A stretch of DNA of 64,000 nt, from positions 58,837,180 through 58,901,179 of the forward strand of contig CM068831.1 in NCBI GenBank assembly GCA_028554795.2. The letters run 5' to 3'. The notes under the pieces are model-generated. The model made no database searches. It was not told where the DNA came from and was given only the letters and a program-made list of their open reading frames with translations. Source of the stretch: Sinohyriopsis cumingii. Its lineage: Eukaryota; Mollusca; Bivalvia; Unionida; Unionidae. Positions 48,065-60,042 of this stretch are shown piece after piece. A program made the translations under genes and the position numbers. Within the stretch, counting starts at the first letter, position 1. Each line of letters starts with the position of its first letter.

Positions 48065-48725
48065 TCAATGGTACATCTGTGGCAGTGTCGATACATTCAG
48101 AGTCAATTATACGTCTTCTGTGGCAGTGTCAATGCATAAGAGTCGATTATACATCTTCTGTGGTAGTGTCAATACATAGAGTCAATTATACATCTTCTGT
48201 GGCAGTGTCAATACAAAGAGTCAATTATACATCTTCTGTGGCAGTGTCAATACATAGAGTTCAATTATACATCTTCTGTAGCAGTGTCATTACATACAGA
48301 GTCAATTATACATCTGTGGCAGCATCGATACATACAGGGTCAATTATACATCTGTAGCAGTGTCAATACATACAAAGTCAATTATACATCTTCTGTAGCA
48401 GTATCAATATACACAGAGTCAATTATACATCTTCTGTGGCAGTGTCAATACATACAGAGTCAATTATACATCTGTGGCAGTGTCAATACATACAGGGTCA
48501 ATTATACATCTGTAGCAGTGTCAATACATACAAAGTCAATTATACATCTTCTGTAGCAGTGTCAATATACACAGAGTCAATTATACATCTTCTGTGGCAG
48601 TGTCAATACAAACAGAGTCAATTATACATCTGTGGCAGTGTCAATGCATACAGAGTCAATTATACATCTGTGGCAGTGTCAATGCATACAGAGTCCATTA
48701 TACATCTTCTGTAGCAGTGTCAATA
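48065..48725. repeat. 38/41-bp minisatellite, about 17 copies
   Basis: The unit holds GTGTCAATACATACAGAGTC, AATTATACATC and (TTC)TGTGGCA. Long and short units differ by TCT and alternate in blocks; a run of units at about 48290-48430 recurs near 48450-48590, suggesting block duplication. Confidence 0.95.
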
Positions 48726-48739
48726 TCATTAAATAATTT

Positions 48740-49220
48740 GGACAGGAATAGAAAATATTATACAAAGAAAATGTAATATTCAAATCAGAGCTGCAACTCA
48801 GTTTTGTGGATTCAAAGTATGCAACAGAATTGAATAATATTTGCTAATAGTTAAAAAATACATTTATCTTTCTATATTCAAAAACTGCATTCCTTCATTA
48901 GCTGGTGCTATATCAGCCTTTAGAATTGAGTATTGTATTGAATGCAGTTCAGATCACTACCAGACTCCCAATAAATATTAAACATTCATGAAAAAATGGA
49001 TTTGAGAATGCAAACTGAAATTTGTATTACAATGTACATGTGTCTGTGTTAATACCATAACGTACTGTACATAAATGTTCAATTGTCAGTATCAAGGTTG
49101 TATATATACTGTATTCCTCAACAAGTAAAAGAAAAATTAAAAATAATTTCATATGCACCAAAAAATATGACTTCTGTTAGTCTCAAACTCTGACATTAAC
49201 TAAAAACATCCTGCACAAGT
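48740..49220. other. Intron sequence, nothing recognised
   Basis: Short AT-rich gap between two arrays. Confidence 0.45.
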
Positions 49221-49224
49221 ACTA

Positions 49225-50515
49225 TCTTCTAGAAATAGTTGTACTGCAATGTTATGACAGGAATTTGTAGTGCAGTGATATGACTGGAAATAGTCACAAT
49301 GCAATGATATGACTGCAATTTGTAGTGCAATGATATGACTGGAAATAGTCACAATGCAACGATATGACTGGAAATAGTCACAATGCAATGACATCACTGG
49401 AAATAGTCAAAATGTAATGATATCACTGGAAATAGTCACAATGCAATGATATCAATGGAATTTGTAGTGCAATAATATGACTGGAAATAGTTACAATGCA
49501 ACGATATGACTGGAAATAGTCACAATGCAATGATATCACTGGAATTTGTAGTGCAGTGATATGACTGGAAATAGTCACAGTGCAATGATATCACTGGAAT
49601 TTGCAGTGCAATGATATGACTAGAAATAGTCACAATGCAATGATATCACTGGAAATAGTCACAAGTCGATGATATGACTGGAATTAGTCACAATGCAATG
49701 ATATCACTGGAATCTGAAGTGCAGTGATATGACTGGAAATAGTCACAATGCAATGATATCACTGGAAACAGTCACAGTGCAATGATATGACTGGAAATAG
49801 TCACAATGCAATGATTTGACTGGAATTTGTAGTGCAATTATATGACTGGAAATAGTCACAGTGCAAAGATATGACTGGAATTTGTAGTGCAATGACATGA
49901 TGGAAACAGTCACCATGCAATGATATGACTGGAAATAGTCACAGTGCCATGAAATGACTGGAAATAGTCACAATGCAGTGATATGACTGGAAATAGTCAC
50001 AATGCAATGAAATGACTGGAAATAGTCGCAATGCAATGATACAACTGGAAATAGTCACAATGCAATGAAATGACTGAAAATAGTCACAATGCAATGATAT
50101 CACTGGAAATAGTCATAAAGCAATGATATCACTGGAAATAGTCACAATGCAATGATATCACTGGAAATAATCACAATGCAATGATATTACTGGAAATAGT
50201 CACAAAGCAATGATATGACTGGAAAAAGTCACAATGCAATGATATCACTGGAAATAGTCATAAAGCAATGATATCACTGGAAATAGTCATAAAGCAATGA
50301 TATCACTGGAAATAGTCATAAAGCAATGATATTGCTGAAAATAGTCACAAAGCAATGATATGACTGGAAAAAGTCACAATGCAATGATATGACTGGAAAA
50401 AGTCACAATGCAATGATATCACTGGAAATAGTCATAAAGCAATGATATCACTGGAATTTGTAATGGAATTATATGACTGGAATTTGTAATGGAATGATAT
50501 GACTGGAATCTGAAT
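49225..50515. repeat. 29-bp minisatellite, about 44 copies
   Basis: The unit is GCAATGATATGACTGGAAAT then AGTCACAAT. Variants carry ATCACTGG for ATGACTGG, CATAAAG for CACAATG, and TTTGTAGTG in place of AATAGTCACAATG; the last class is limited mainly to the left half. Confidence 0.97.
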
Positions 50516-50639
50516 TGAAACTGACCTTTATATAACCAGCAAAATAATGTGTTACCTTTTTCATCCTATGCAAAAACTAATAAACATTTCCTTTATTTGT
50601 CCTACATTTTTGACAAAATCCAGTGCATTAGTTATAAGT

Positions 50640-51420
50640 TCTGATGCACCAAGCTTATCTTAGGCACTAACTTGGACACATAAAACATCCAAGGGCAATA
50701 ACTCTATTCAAAATGGAGTTTACAAGACAAAACAAAAAAGGCACAAATGGGTCTATGAGACAATGTCCATGCTAAATTGCATCAGAATATATTGAATGGT
50801 TTCTGAGCTGTGTTAGTTTATATAGGCAACATCCCATCTGATGACAACTGTCAAGGGTCATAACTCTATCCCAAATAGTGCTGATAAGACAAAACATATC
50901 AAAGATTTTGTATATTGGTTTTAACAAAACTTTATGAAAAGATTATTGGTAATATCACATTGAAGAAATGGGAGCAAAGTGCCTTTCTAAAAAATATACA
51001 GAGGCAGCAAACCTGTGTTGACCTGTCTGGGTATCAAACCTGTAACCCTTGGATTATGAGTCCAGCACTCAATGATCTGAACTACCACACCGTCCACATA
51101 AAAAAGGCACAGCTAGATGTACTTACCAAATTGTATCAGAAAATAATGAATGGCTCACAAGCTTTTTGGTTACAAGAATCTACTGTGGTGAAGATTTAAA
51201 ACTGATGGAGAAAGGGCAATAACGCTGTTAAAATTAGAAACACAAATCTTTCAAAGGCACATGTAACAGGCAAGTCCCCTACCAAAAGTCACCAGATTAT
51301 GTAAAAGGATTGAAGAGTTTTGGTAGCTACAGTAAGTATGAACAGACAGACTGACCGATGGAAGGACATATGGAAAAAGTGATTACTATATGGCTCCGCC
51401 ATCCTGATGAGGGGCAATAA
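50640..51420. repeat. Diverged dispersed repeat ('aagggcaataactct' type)
   Basis: AAGGGCAATAACTCTATTC (50692), AAGGGTCATAACTCTATCC (50853), 'aaagggcaataacgctgtt' (51213) and 'aggggcaataactcttc' (51412) recur with intervals of about 160-360 bp and share flanking words such as 'gataagacaaaaca'. Of a kind common in mollusc introns as I remember it. Confidence 0.5.
51024..51093 (-). mobile_element. tRNA-Met-like SINE head or tRNA pseudogene
   Basis: On the minus strand, GGTAGTTCAGATCATTGAGT (A-box like), GCTGGACTCATAATCCAA (anticodon arm with CAT) and GGTTTGATACCC (B-box like) stand in tRNA order. The acceptor stem does not pair and the D arm is irregular, so it is not a working tRNA gene. Confidence 0.45.
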
Positions 51421-51589
51421 CTCTTCAAAACTTGTAAATTCCATCAGTCTTTTAACATTGATTGTGAGACACTATAAATGAAGACATCAGAATCCTAAAA
51501 CTTCATTCTCTGTTTCAGATATTCTTATTGCACAATTAAAACAAGAATATTGTGAATGGAACATTATATGCCTGCCCCATGATTTGTAT

Positions 51590-52310
51590 TCCGCTATGTA
51601 GACACTAGTAGGACCTGGTTGATTCAGGAGTTCATTAAACACTGTGTCTCAATGACCTTAGCCAAAGGCTGATGTCTGTCATTCTGAACTAAATTTACTA
51701 TGCAGAAACCAATATTTTCTTATCAGACTTACCTTGAATTTGACCACTGATCTTCAGACCCCAAAATCTATAGGTTTCTTTTGTTAACTTAAATATAAGC
51801 CATCCACAAAGTTTCGGCAAGGAAGCTTCTCTAAATTGAAAACTTATGTCCAAAACTTATCTGTCAATGAGACTCAATGACCCCTCTTCCTTGCCTTACC
51901 TGTAAGGTTTCCAAACTCCTTGTTCACAGTATGATGTCTAGAACAAAAGTCATTACACATGAAGCATTTTTCTTCATGAAGTCACTGACCTTTGATCTTT
52001 AGACTCCCAAACCAATAGGCTTTTCTTACCTAAAGTATATGTCAGTGACAAGATCGAGTGAATATACATTTTCAAGAACTGAATATTTTATGTGGAAATC
52101 ATTTTATTTTTCAGCCACAATGATCCTAATACTTGACACCAAAATCAATCAGCTTTTTTCTTGTTCAGGTACAAACCATCCACAAAGTTTAGCCCAGATT
52201 TGTGGTTTAACTTTTAGACATTTACCTTCTGATCTCAAATCAATAAGCTCTGCCCTTACAGAAGTACAAGCCATCCACAAAGTATGGTCTTACTCTGTGA
52301 TACAGAGTTA
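51590..52310. repeat. Old tandem repeat of about 150-190 bp
   Basis: Segments share 'ctgacctttgatctttagac', 'caaaatcaataggcttttctt' and 'aagccatccacaaagtttgg' (near 51740-51820, 51980-52040, 52130-52195, 52240-52285). Very diverged. Confidence 0.55.
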
Positions 52311-52688
52311 ATTTTATTATGTATCAACTCTTGTTCTTATTTTAGTAATGGTGACGTTGTATTTTAGATGAAGAATAATAGGCTTCTTAAATTCCTCATG
52401 TGCAGCCATTCCCCCAGTCAGGTAACAGTAGACTGAGTAGAAAAGAAGTTATCATGAGGCAAGGAAAAAGAATCATAAAATGAAAGGAAAAAACTGAAAA
52501 ATATATAACAATCTAAAAGCCTGATCATATGTTCCACAAATCTACCAAAAGATCTTGCATACATTTGAAATGTTTTTTAAAATGGGGGAATGGCTGGAAA
52601 GATTAGACTCACATTAATTCATTTCCCCATCTACATTTGTATGGCTCTATAAACATTTTCTAATAAAAGCCTGAAACCCTCTTGCTAC

Positions 52689-52831
52689 CTGTATTTTTCC
52701 TTTTCATGATCCTTCTGTCCTAAATCATTTTCCTTAAGTAGTTCCTCCTCTGAACTGCTGCTATCATCAACAATGGATGGTTGTCTGTAGCGACGATGTG
52801 ATGTGGGTTGCTTGGGGATTTGTGGTTCATA
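52689..52831 (-). CDS. Internal exon, serine/glutamate-rich linker
   Basis: Acceptor AATATTCCAG and donor TACAG|GTAGCA. The 143-bp block encodes YEPQIPKQPTSHRRYRQPSI, then VDDSSSSEEELLKE, then a lysine-rich end. The SSSSEEE stretch looks like a casein-kinase-2 type phosphorylation site (inference). It enters at a codon boundary and leaves two bases, matching the neighbours. Such low-complexity linkers are usual in NEK C-terminal regions but not diagnostic. Confidence 0.88.
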
Positions 52832-52834
52832 CTG

Positions 52835-53555
52835 GAATATTAAAAAGTTGTATATTAATTCTAAAACATCTTAACTTTTACCTATCTAAAGTTGAATAAT
52901 TAGCAAGAAATGATAAGAATTTTTTTGCTTTTACTAATGGAGAATCTTCAACCACTTTCAATTATCATTGACCATTTCAAAAAGTAAATTACTGTCAAGT
53001 TCTGTCTTGTTAAATTTGCATACAAATTAAATAAAAAACAGTATTTATTTGACATCAATTGTACAGATTCTGACAAGTACAAATACTCTGGGAACCACAG
53101 ATGATGGACCCATCTATCTTATTATTCTCATAGTGGCAACAGATGAGTGTACAGATATACAGATGTCAAAGATGATGACCAGGTATATGCCCATCTACTT
53201 CATACATACAGGTACTCCCCGAGATATGCAATGGTTACATTCCTGGGACTTCTACATATGTTAGTTTTTATGTAAGTTGGATTTTACTTGGCAACATATG
53301 GGTAGTTTCATAAATGACATCATTGGGAGGGGTAAATTTAACAAAACACTATAAAACCCTTAAGATGATGAAAAACTGTAACTGAAATGATTTACACATA
53401 CACATGAGAGGAGAATCTGATCTACATATTGCTAGTGCACTCAATTCAAAGATAAAAAAACAGTCTGTGTGCATGTTTATGGTTCATTTAGGAACCTGCA
53501 AGTATACATGTCACAATTACATACATCAATACATACATACATATGTACACTGAGG
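52835..53555. other. Intron sequence, nothing recognised
   Basis: AT-rich. A short CATA run (about 53520-53545) is the only simple repeat. Confidence 0.4.
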
Positions 53556-53559
53556 CCAT

Positions 53560-53850
53560 ACTGGATACCTGAGCGAGCATTCAGGAGGAACTAGATATCG
53601 TAAATCTTTTGGTTTAAAAAAAAAATATGTTGAAACAACCATTTCATTCAGATGAAGTAGTGATAACAAGATTTACAAGCTGTCTACTATGGCAGCCATG
53701 ATGGATACTGAACTGTCACCATTGTCATGTTTGACCAAGCAGATAGCATAAAAAGTCTTTTGGCAAAACTCCGTGTTGACATGACCAGCTGTTCAGGAGA
53801 AGTAGTAATAACAAGATCATCAGGATGGCCAAGACAATAGTCATAATAGA
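53560..53850. repeat. About 145-bp old tandem repeat, two units (second locus)
   Basis: Same family as 45690-47480: GAGGCCATACTGGATACCTG, then CTATGGCAGCCATGATGGAT 130 bp on, and GTTGACATGACCAGCTGTTC. It lies in a different intron from the first locus. Confidence 0.7.
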
Positions 53851-53984
53851 CATTGTTTCAAAACAATGATAACAGAAATGTATCACTGAAATAATATGCA
53901 TATAATGAAATTATGTTACCTCTAAAAGTCGATAATCCATTTCTTGCATCAAAAATACATTAAGTAATCTCAATATTGAACTTT

Positions 53985-54205
53985 GAATATGGCAGTGATT
54001 GTCCTAAATATGGCAATGATTGTCCTAAATATGGCAATGATTGTGCTAAGTACAGCAATGATTGTCCAAAATATTGCAATGATTGTGCTAAGTATGGCAA
54101 TGATTGTCCAAAATATTGCAATGATTGTGCTAAGTATGGCAATGATTGTCCAAAATATTGCAATGATTGTGCTAAATATGGCAACATTTGTCCTAAATAT
54201 GTAAA
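53985..54205. repeat. 21-bp minisatellite, about 10 copies
   Basis: The unit is TATGGCAATGATTGTCCTAA(A), with a second type 'tattgcaatgattgtgctaag' that alternates with it in pairs, giving a 42-bp higher-order period from about 54040. The 21-bp period yields open frames on both strands. Confidence 0.93.
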
Positions 54206-54823
54206 AGTGCCAAAATCAAGTAGACTGGATCAAAATTTTAATTATGGAATACCATTAATTGTAATCTTGGCTGAGAAACTGAACTGCACAAGTCCAAATT
54301 ATAGTTATCAGTGGGTAATATATAACTGAGTAGAAGTGAGATGACAAGATCTTATTAAACTAATGTGTTCAGAGATGCAAATCATCTAATGGCAAATAAA
54401 TGTCAACCCAGTTTAGCTTACTGGAAATGGGTAAACAACAATATCAACCAACATACATTCTTAAAATTTTATATCACACATGGTAATTAAAGATGTCAAC
54501 AGTTATCCAGGTACTCAGGTGCCCGCTCAGTGATAATAACCTAGATAATAATAAAAAAAAATTGGTAACCATTTAGTTCATGTAAACTACCCCCCACCCC
54601 CCCAAAAAAAAAAAAATTCCAAGTTCTGATTAAAGATTATATCTGGTGACGTCAGGAGTGAGCAAGACACAAAATAATGAGTACAGTTCAAGGCTCGTGC
54701 TGTGTGGTTACTGGCTGCTGCACATTTATCCATCATAGACCTCAGTCTACTGATCTTATATTTTTTATGTATGCAACTATTTGGCATTGTACGTCAATAA
54801 GTTTCCTTATTTTCTATTTACAG

Positions 54824-54966
54824 AAACTGTACATGACACATTTCCAAGAAACCAGAGAGGTTTCTTGAATTTGAAACCAACTGTCACAGATTCATTATAT
54901 TTTGATGCTCACTTAGATAGTGGACCAGTCTATATTGAACAAAAAATGGCACCAAATATTAAGTAA
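54824..54966 (+). other. Possible terminal exon on the plus strand
   Basis: Acceptor TTATTTTCTATTTACAG, then an open block ETVHDTFPRNQRGFLNLKPT, VTDSLYFDAHLDSGPVYIEQ, KMAPNIK and a TAA stop. It would need one base from an earlier exon. Composition is more protein-like than other short frames here. No upstream partner and no family recognised; it lies in an intron of the minus-strand gene. Confidence 0.3.
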
Positions 54967-54969
54967 ATG

Positions 54970-55985
54970 GACTTTATTGATGTGACTCATTAATGTTATG
55001 ACTGAAAATGTTTGAGGAGAGGGATTTTGTTAAACTGAAGAACATGTTGCATCAGGAAAAGGACAAATCAATAGCACTTTACAAAGTCTGAAAGAGGAAT
55101 CTGACAGTGATATAATACAGCATTGAGATTTTGTAGAAAGGAATTTAGAACCATTCAGAAAAAGTTATTCATTTTGACTAGTTGAAGTGAGTGTTGTGTA
55201 TAAATAATTTATCAATTTGTTTTGTGTCTATACTTTTGTACTAATAATCCACATGGATTTAGCTGATATGTGACACATTTTTAATGAACTGCAGAGCCAG
55301 GTAGGTAGCAAAAATAACTGTACATTTTTCATACAGCTTTCTGTAATTGTGGAATGTAATATGTCAATTGCTCTTTTTTATGTGCATTTTGCCACTAATA
55401 TTAGTAATAATGATGCTTATACCTCTCTGGGGGTTGGCATATATAAACCTACAACAAAGCAGTTCAGGTTTACATTTAATACAATTTCCATCTGATAGGG
55501 TACCTGGGTAACCAATCATTAGGATCAGTGGGTACCCAGAAGATGTTTCCTAAAATTCTGACAGCTTTAAAGGTATTTCACCTTACTGAGCATGTGAGTT
55601 CTCTACAATAGGTGCTCAGGTATATCACACTGAATAAGTGTCTTACATGTGGAACATGTCAACTGTTTATATTGCTGCCTATTGACAACACCTTCATTTA
55701 ATTAATCCCTTAGTATAGGTAAAATGTTCCTTTGTTTCAGTTTCAACTTCAAAGTTTTATTTTTTGTTGCCTTGAAAAATGTACATAGTATCTGGAAATT
55801 GTCTGTACTAATGAAAACTATTACAAATGTTGAAAAAAAAATGGAGCCAGAAAAATTGGAAAGTCATGATCTTGAGGTTTATTATGATGGGTAGGTACAT
55901 ATATAGATAGGTAGATAGACACACAGACAGACAGACAGACAGGTAAATGGCATTCTCTGCACATAACAGAGATCACTTTATTAAC
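54970..55985. other. Intron sequence, simple repeats only
   Basis: Contains GATAGGTAGATAGACACACA and a CAGA run (about 55900-55942). No exon-like block apart from those listed. Confidence 0.45.
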
Positions 55986-55989
55986 TTAC

Positions 55990-56072
55990 ATGGCTTTTTT
56001 CTGCTTTTATTTTGGGGTCTGATTCTGGTCGACTTAATCTAACTGACCTCGCTGAGTCTATCTGGTCACAAG
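55990..56072 (-). CDS. Internal exon, basic linker
   Basis: A strong polypyrimidine tract (TTTCTTCTTTCTTTTTGTTT then TAG) and donor CAT|GTAAGT. The 83-bp block takes two bases and then reads CDQIDSARSVRLSRPESDPK and IKAEKSH without a stop. A second possible acceptor 11 bases further in (GACCAG) lacks a pyrimidine tract and gives a phase that does not fit. Confidence 0.85.
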
Positions 56073-56779
56073 CTAAAACAAAAAGAAAGAAGAAAAAACT
56101 GATTTGTGTTTGTAAAATACATGTCCCCATGCACCTGAAATTGTCATGGTTGGAAAATTCACAAATTTTGAAAAACTTCGAAAACTGCTATAATAAGCCC
56201 AAATAGATAATCTGGTGATCTACATGTGCATACAAACATGTGGACTAAATTTCATTCATGTACCTTAAGTTGTTTTCGCTTGATCACATTATATGTAGGT
56301 TTTATCGAAAATGTCAAATATGTGTACAATTAGACAAACTGATATAATGGCTTCAGAATTTAATCAGGTTGTCTGAATAGTGACAAAATAAGCCACCAAA
56401 TCTGTTTTGTTCAAATTGAGTGTTCTTTCAGTCCATGCTACCAGTAGTGGGGGTATAACAAATAATATTCACAATATTAATTCTCCCTACTGTCTGAAAT
56501 GAATCTCTCACTAAAGTGAATGATACTTCATGAAATCTATAATGCAATTCCATAGACTTGAAATAGGGATATAAATTTGTACACATGTGAAATATCATGG
56601 AATTTATAGAAAAACTTTCAATTTCAATATTATCAGTTATATTCAACAATATGCATGGATCTAAATAATGAAGATACATGATGAAATTACCAGGATCTCA
56701 GTTACAGCCTTTCTCAGAACAGAGATTTCTTATGTTTGTTTTTTAAAACTGGCAAAAGTCACAATACCATTTGCCAAAC

Positions 56780-56810
<31 letters not shown>
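56780..56810. repeat. (AAT)n microsatellite
   Basis: About ten AAT triplets. Confidence 0.9.
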
Positions 56811-56884
56811 GCAATATATTGTATTTATTCTCAGGGGACTGTTGAGAAGAAGGCTCATCTGACACAAGGCTGAGATAAATTAAA

Positions 56885-57030
56885 ATGTACAGTATACAAA
56901 TTTATGTACATTATTTAAATTATGTACAGTATTCAAATTATTTGCAGTATTCACATTACATACATTTTTCAAATTAATTGCAGTATTCAAATTATGTACA
57001 GTATTCAAATTATGTACAATAAAATACATG
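56885..57030. repeat. 18-20-bp degenerate repeat, about 8 copies
   Basis: Units 'attcaaattatgtacagt' recur from about 56890 to 57025 with variants (TTTGCAGT, TACATTTTTC). Confidence 0.8.
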
Positions 57031-58160
57031 AACAGTATAGGTATTATCACAGACCGGAGGCAACAGAATATGGCAAATTTGTAAAAAGGAAATTTGTTAG
57101 TAAATGATGTTTCTCCCAAAAAATCCAGCCCTCCTTGAAAGACAAAAAAATTTCTTGATCTTGATATCATATAGTTAATGGGACCTAACTCTTACAGATT
57201 AACTCCCCATGCCTGTGCAAGGTGTCAACCATATACTAGATCGTCACCAGTTTTAGTGGAGAGATGTCATCAAGGTGACACAAGTCAGCAAAAAACATGC
57301 CATGTTCCCTCCTACACCTTCTGAGTGTTCCACCCCACCCCCAAAACTACATTTTAATAACAATAATACATTATACTGGTATAAAAATGATATACTGCTC
57401 CAAAAGTTAGGAGTGCTTACTACTGTAAGCTGGCAGAAGAGTGGACCACATTTTGCAAGCATAACTATTGGCCCCAAGAAAAAAATACCTTTGATCTGGT
57501 AAGGTAAAAATCAAAAGTAAAAGGAGAAGATAGTAGACTGTGATCACCAAAATCTAGCTCTCATAACATCTTCTAGGGATGAATGATTAAATAGGCCTAT
57601 GAAGTAGCCATAGCCTTGACTTCATGGGCTTTAATTCTCCTGCTTTATCAGTGAGGGACATGTAAACTTTATATTGGTTGGTGATGTCATATAATAGTTC
57701 AATCCAATGATGTTGCATATCAAAAGTACAGGTTACAAAAAACACAAACCTACATGGTTAACAAGGAAATGATTCTGATTTTACATTGTTAGGAGTTGTA
57801 ACTTAATTGAATGATATCTTGTGTGAATTTCAGCTCGAGCAACTAACATATTCCAGACATTAACCAATACACATTTAATAACTTGTAACTAATATACAAA
57901 ACATATCGGGATAACTTCATATATGCCAAAATAACTTCAATTTTGCATGGCATGATTTGTTCAAATAAGTGTTTAATCTCTATTTTTCAGCGTTTCAACA
58001 CAATGAAAAGCTCAAAATGAAATTATTTTTAAAAACTTTAAGCATATTCATATGTACAATAATACCTACAAGTTAACTACAGCTATTGGAGGAAGGAGGC
58101 AACAGATTTATCTTCAAGAAACCATAACATAATTGCAAATTCTCCTTTAAGTGATGACTT
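57031..58160. other. Intron sequence, nothing recognised
   Basis: Open frames on opposite strands at 57253-57502 overlap each other without motif. Confidence 0.4.
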
Positions 58161-58162
58161 AC

Positions 58163-58220
58163 AGGCTGACATGGAATCTTTTTTCCGTCTCCTTTCTCTT
58201 GCTGATAAATTAGGTAAACT
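58163..58220 (-). CDS. Internal exon with basic SARERRRKK patch
   Basis: Acceptor ATGTTTTCAG and donor GCCT|GTAAGT. The 58-bp block encodes SLPNLSARERRRKKDSMSA and leaves one base. The SLPxLS motif is also present in the vertebrate NEK1 tail as I remember it, which is weak support for the family. The basic run could be a nuclear-localisation or docking motif. Confidence 0.85.
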
Positions 58221-59141
58221 CTGAAAACATAGTGAAAAAAGTCACACAAGTACTCTGTAATACCTAAAACATATAATACAATAATGTCATCTAAATTCTT
58301 TAATGTCTGATTTGCTGAGGTCAACTTCTTATTTTCTTTCCCCATTTTCAAGTGCTAAAAGTTCTTCTCACTCGATGGCAGTTATCTCCATGCCAACTGA
58401 AAATTTACTCTGGTGAAAATATCTAATGTGTACTTGAGCGAAATAAACAGTATAAATAATCTTGAACTTTTATTTGTACCATTACTTTGAGAAATGAGTA
58501 GAATGTAGGATTCAGTTTTGTCTGTCCATCCATGAATATCTGCATGGTGTACATATATCCATCCTCCTTACCTTAATCATTTATATTGATGTCTTCTGAT
58601 GAACATCTGCAATGTTAATTATCCTGTACTCATTCCATCACACCATATATCACATAACAAGATATCACACAAGACAGAAAACCAGAAGTGGCTATAGCCC
58701 AAACAAAAGCTAAAGTATAAATTTTCACTTAAGAGTAATGTTGAAAATATAATCAAACATTTAACAATTCAATAAAATGTCTCAATACACCTAATTATTA
58801 AACTATCTTAACCCTGAAAGTGATGGGTTCATTTGGTATGACCATGTTACCTATACTGGTTTGCTTCTAACTGCCCATCTGTGTATGTTAAGTAGTTTCA
58901 GAACAATACAGACTTTCTGAGTCAAATCCATATAACTACTGCATAACTTGTGTTTATATTCAGAATGGGGTGAACTGTACCAACTGTATGCATGCAGATT
59001 TCTAACATGAAAAATGTCAGTGAAATATGTGTTCATAGTTACCACAGCCCCCAAGAATAGGAAATAGGGTGAAAAAGTTTTTTTTTTTTAAAATCAAATA
59101 TAATTTACATTTTTCCATCAAATATAATGATCCAAAATATC

Positions 59142-59442
59142 TACTGTATATGCCCACATACAAGGCATGTCCAAATGCAAACAATGTGTACCATCAAATA
59201 ATGTACCTGGCCCAGCAAATCAGGGTCAGTGTTGTCTGCTGTACTGATTACTCAAAACAATAAGCAAAGACCAAGATCTGCTGGTGCAAGTGATAACAGA
59301 TCTGGGTCTGTATTGTTTATTCTACTGATTACTCAAAAAAAAAAGGACCATAAACCAAGATCTGCCAATGCATTATATGATAGCAGATTTGTGTCAGTGC
59401 AGCTTGCAGTTAGCCTCAGCTTATAAGCAAATATATAAGGTA
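59142..59442. mobile_element. Compound-palindrome MITE, copy 5, with an extra module
   Basis: It begins TACTGTATATGCCCACATAC and ends CTTATAAGCAAATATATAAG. It has three instead of two palindromic modules (CCAGCAAATCAGGGTCAG; AAGATCTGCTGGTGCAAGTG with ACAGATCTGGGTCTG; AAGATCTGCCAATGCATTAT with AGCAGATTTGTGTCAG), separated by two copies of CTACTGATTACTCAAAA-like hinge. Length about 300 bp against about 220 in copy 2. Confidence 0.8.
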
Positions 59443-59927
59443 CATGGATAGTACAAAATTTTTGTCAACATATCATTTTATATTGTCAGTTCATTATTTC
59501 TACTTCTTAACTGGTTCAAATTTAACTTTTTAAATTGACCATGGATTTTAGTATGTTACAAGTTACTTCTAAAGTTTTCAATCGCCCACAAACTATTTAG
59601 ATAAGAAATATGACTACTGAAGTATGTATGGTTTAAATGATAATGAAACCAATACTACTCATAACAAAAATTATAAATAATTCTAGCATTTAATCTGGTC
59701 AAGAAAATTTTCTTTTTAAAACTTCCACTAATAAACTTTCTGCACTTTCCAATATATGAAGTAATGGATGAGCTGCATTTGTGACTGTTTTAAAAGATGT
59801 ATTATCAATACATATGACAAAACTGAGGTTTTATAATATCATTTCTTACATCTCAAGGCATTCTAAAATGTTATTGTATACCTCTTCTAATGTTAACCTC
59901 GTTTGAGCACAATCATCAAAGGCTTAC

Positions 59928-60042
59928 TTGGTCTACAAATTTGGTGTTGTAATCTTCTACAGTTTCTTCAGCTCTGCAAGTTATTCTTGCAATATTATCA
60001 GGTACAGCAGTATTATCATGGCCATTAGTCTTGGTCTGCCAT
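59928..60042 (-). CDS. Likely internal exon
   Basis: Acceptor GTCATTATAG and a near-consensus donor CCAA|GTAAGC. Only one frame is open through the 115-bp block: WQTKTNGHDNTAVPDNIARI then TCRAEETVEDYNTKFVDQ. It needs two bases from an upstream exon and ends at a codon boundary, which fits the next exon but not the exon at 62042-62230. Either a small exon between 60.1 and 62.0 kb was missed, the upstream donor differs, or this exon is alternative. Confidence 0.7.

Noticed and set aside
48079-48776. Overlapping 60-92-codon frames
   Set aside because: By-products of the 38/41-bp minisatellite.
49225-50515. CRISPR-like appearance of regularly spaced repeats
   Set aside because: The 29-bp units are head to tail without unique spacers, in eukaryotic intron sequence.
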